From RGIG5327 sp045612485 (GTDB lineage Bacteria; Verrucomicrobiota; Lentisphaeria; Victivallales; UBA1829), in contig JAZKZE010000081.1 in assembly GCA_045612485.1 (NCBI GenBank), positions 1 through 14,472 of the forward strand: DNA of 14,472 nt, read 5' to 3'. The position numbers were made by a program, and so were the translations under genes. Under the pieces are notes generated by a model. It worked only from the letters and a program-made list of their open reading frames with translations, did not search any database and was not told the DNA's origin. Below, piece after piece: positions 14,460-14,472 of the stretch; position 1 is the stretch's first letter; each line of letters begins with the position of its first letter.

Positions 14460-14472
14460 TCTTGGGTACTTA

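Overview
The window carries eleven protein genes in five transcription units. There is no rRNA, tRNA or CRISPR array. Base composition is moderate with AT-rich intergenic spacers, and clear Shine-Dalgarno motifs precede most starts. The gene mix (cytoplasmic GH20-like and GH51 glycosidases, a ceramidase-fold hydrolase, a double-SIS MurQ/GKRP-like protein, an ASRT-domain protein, a DUF89 phosphatase and an Lgt with a Cys-rich signature) would suit a carbohydrate-degrading anaerobe of the PVC group, possibly a gut Lentisphaerota/Victivallales lineage. This taxonomic guess is inference from gene content only.

Layout: (1) 1-860, minus: lgt, running off the left edge. (2) 975-3064, plus: a DedA-family membrane protein and a PHP-domain metallo-phosphoesterase, tightly coupled. 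(3) 3083-7601, minus: a GH20-like hexosaminidase, a double-SIS MurQ/GKRP-like protein and a PP2C phosphatase, very probably one operon. (4) 7841-10174, plus: a GH51 arabinofuranosidase and a DUF89 phosphatase. The 239-bp spacer 7602-7840 between units 3 and 4 holds overlapping divergent promoter candidates, a 21-bp-spaced direct repeat, an inverted repeat and a possible small ORF. (5) 10249-11452, minus: an AraC-family regulator followed by an ASRT-family small-ligand-binding protein. (6) 11648-14183, plus: a neutral-ceramidase-fold protein and a DegT/AHBA_syn-type PLP aminotransferase, divergent from the araC-type gene. A strong intrinsic terminator follows, and then a hairpin-rich block (14340-14459) that runs to the right edge and may be a mobile-element end.

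Working model (inference): the AraC regulator, perhaps informed by the ASRT protein, controls a small regulon for intracellular handling of glycan fragments. The GH20-like and GH51 enzymes trim amino-sugar and arabinofuranosyl residues. The SIS protein handles or senses a sugar phosphate. The DUF89 phosphatase removes unwanted sugar phosphates. The ceramidase-fold/DegT pair acts on or makes an amino-polyol or amino-sugar. No transporter, sugar kinase or secreted glycosidase is present, so uptake must be encoded elsewhere. The least described parts are the AraC-ASRT pairing, the PP2C gene inside a sugar operon, the sequence motifs shared by the two regulatory spacers, and the hairpin array at the right edge.
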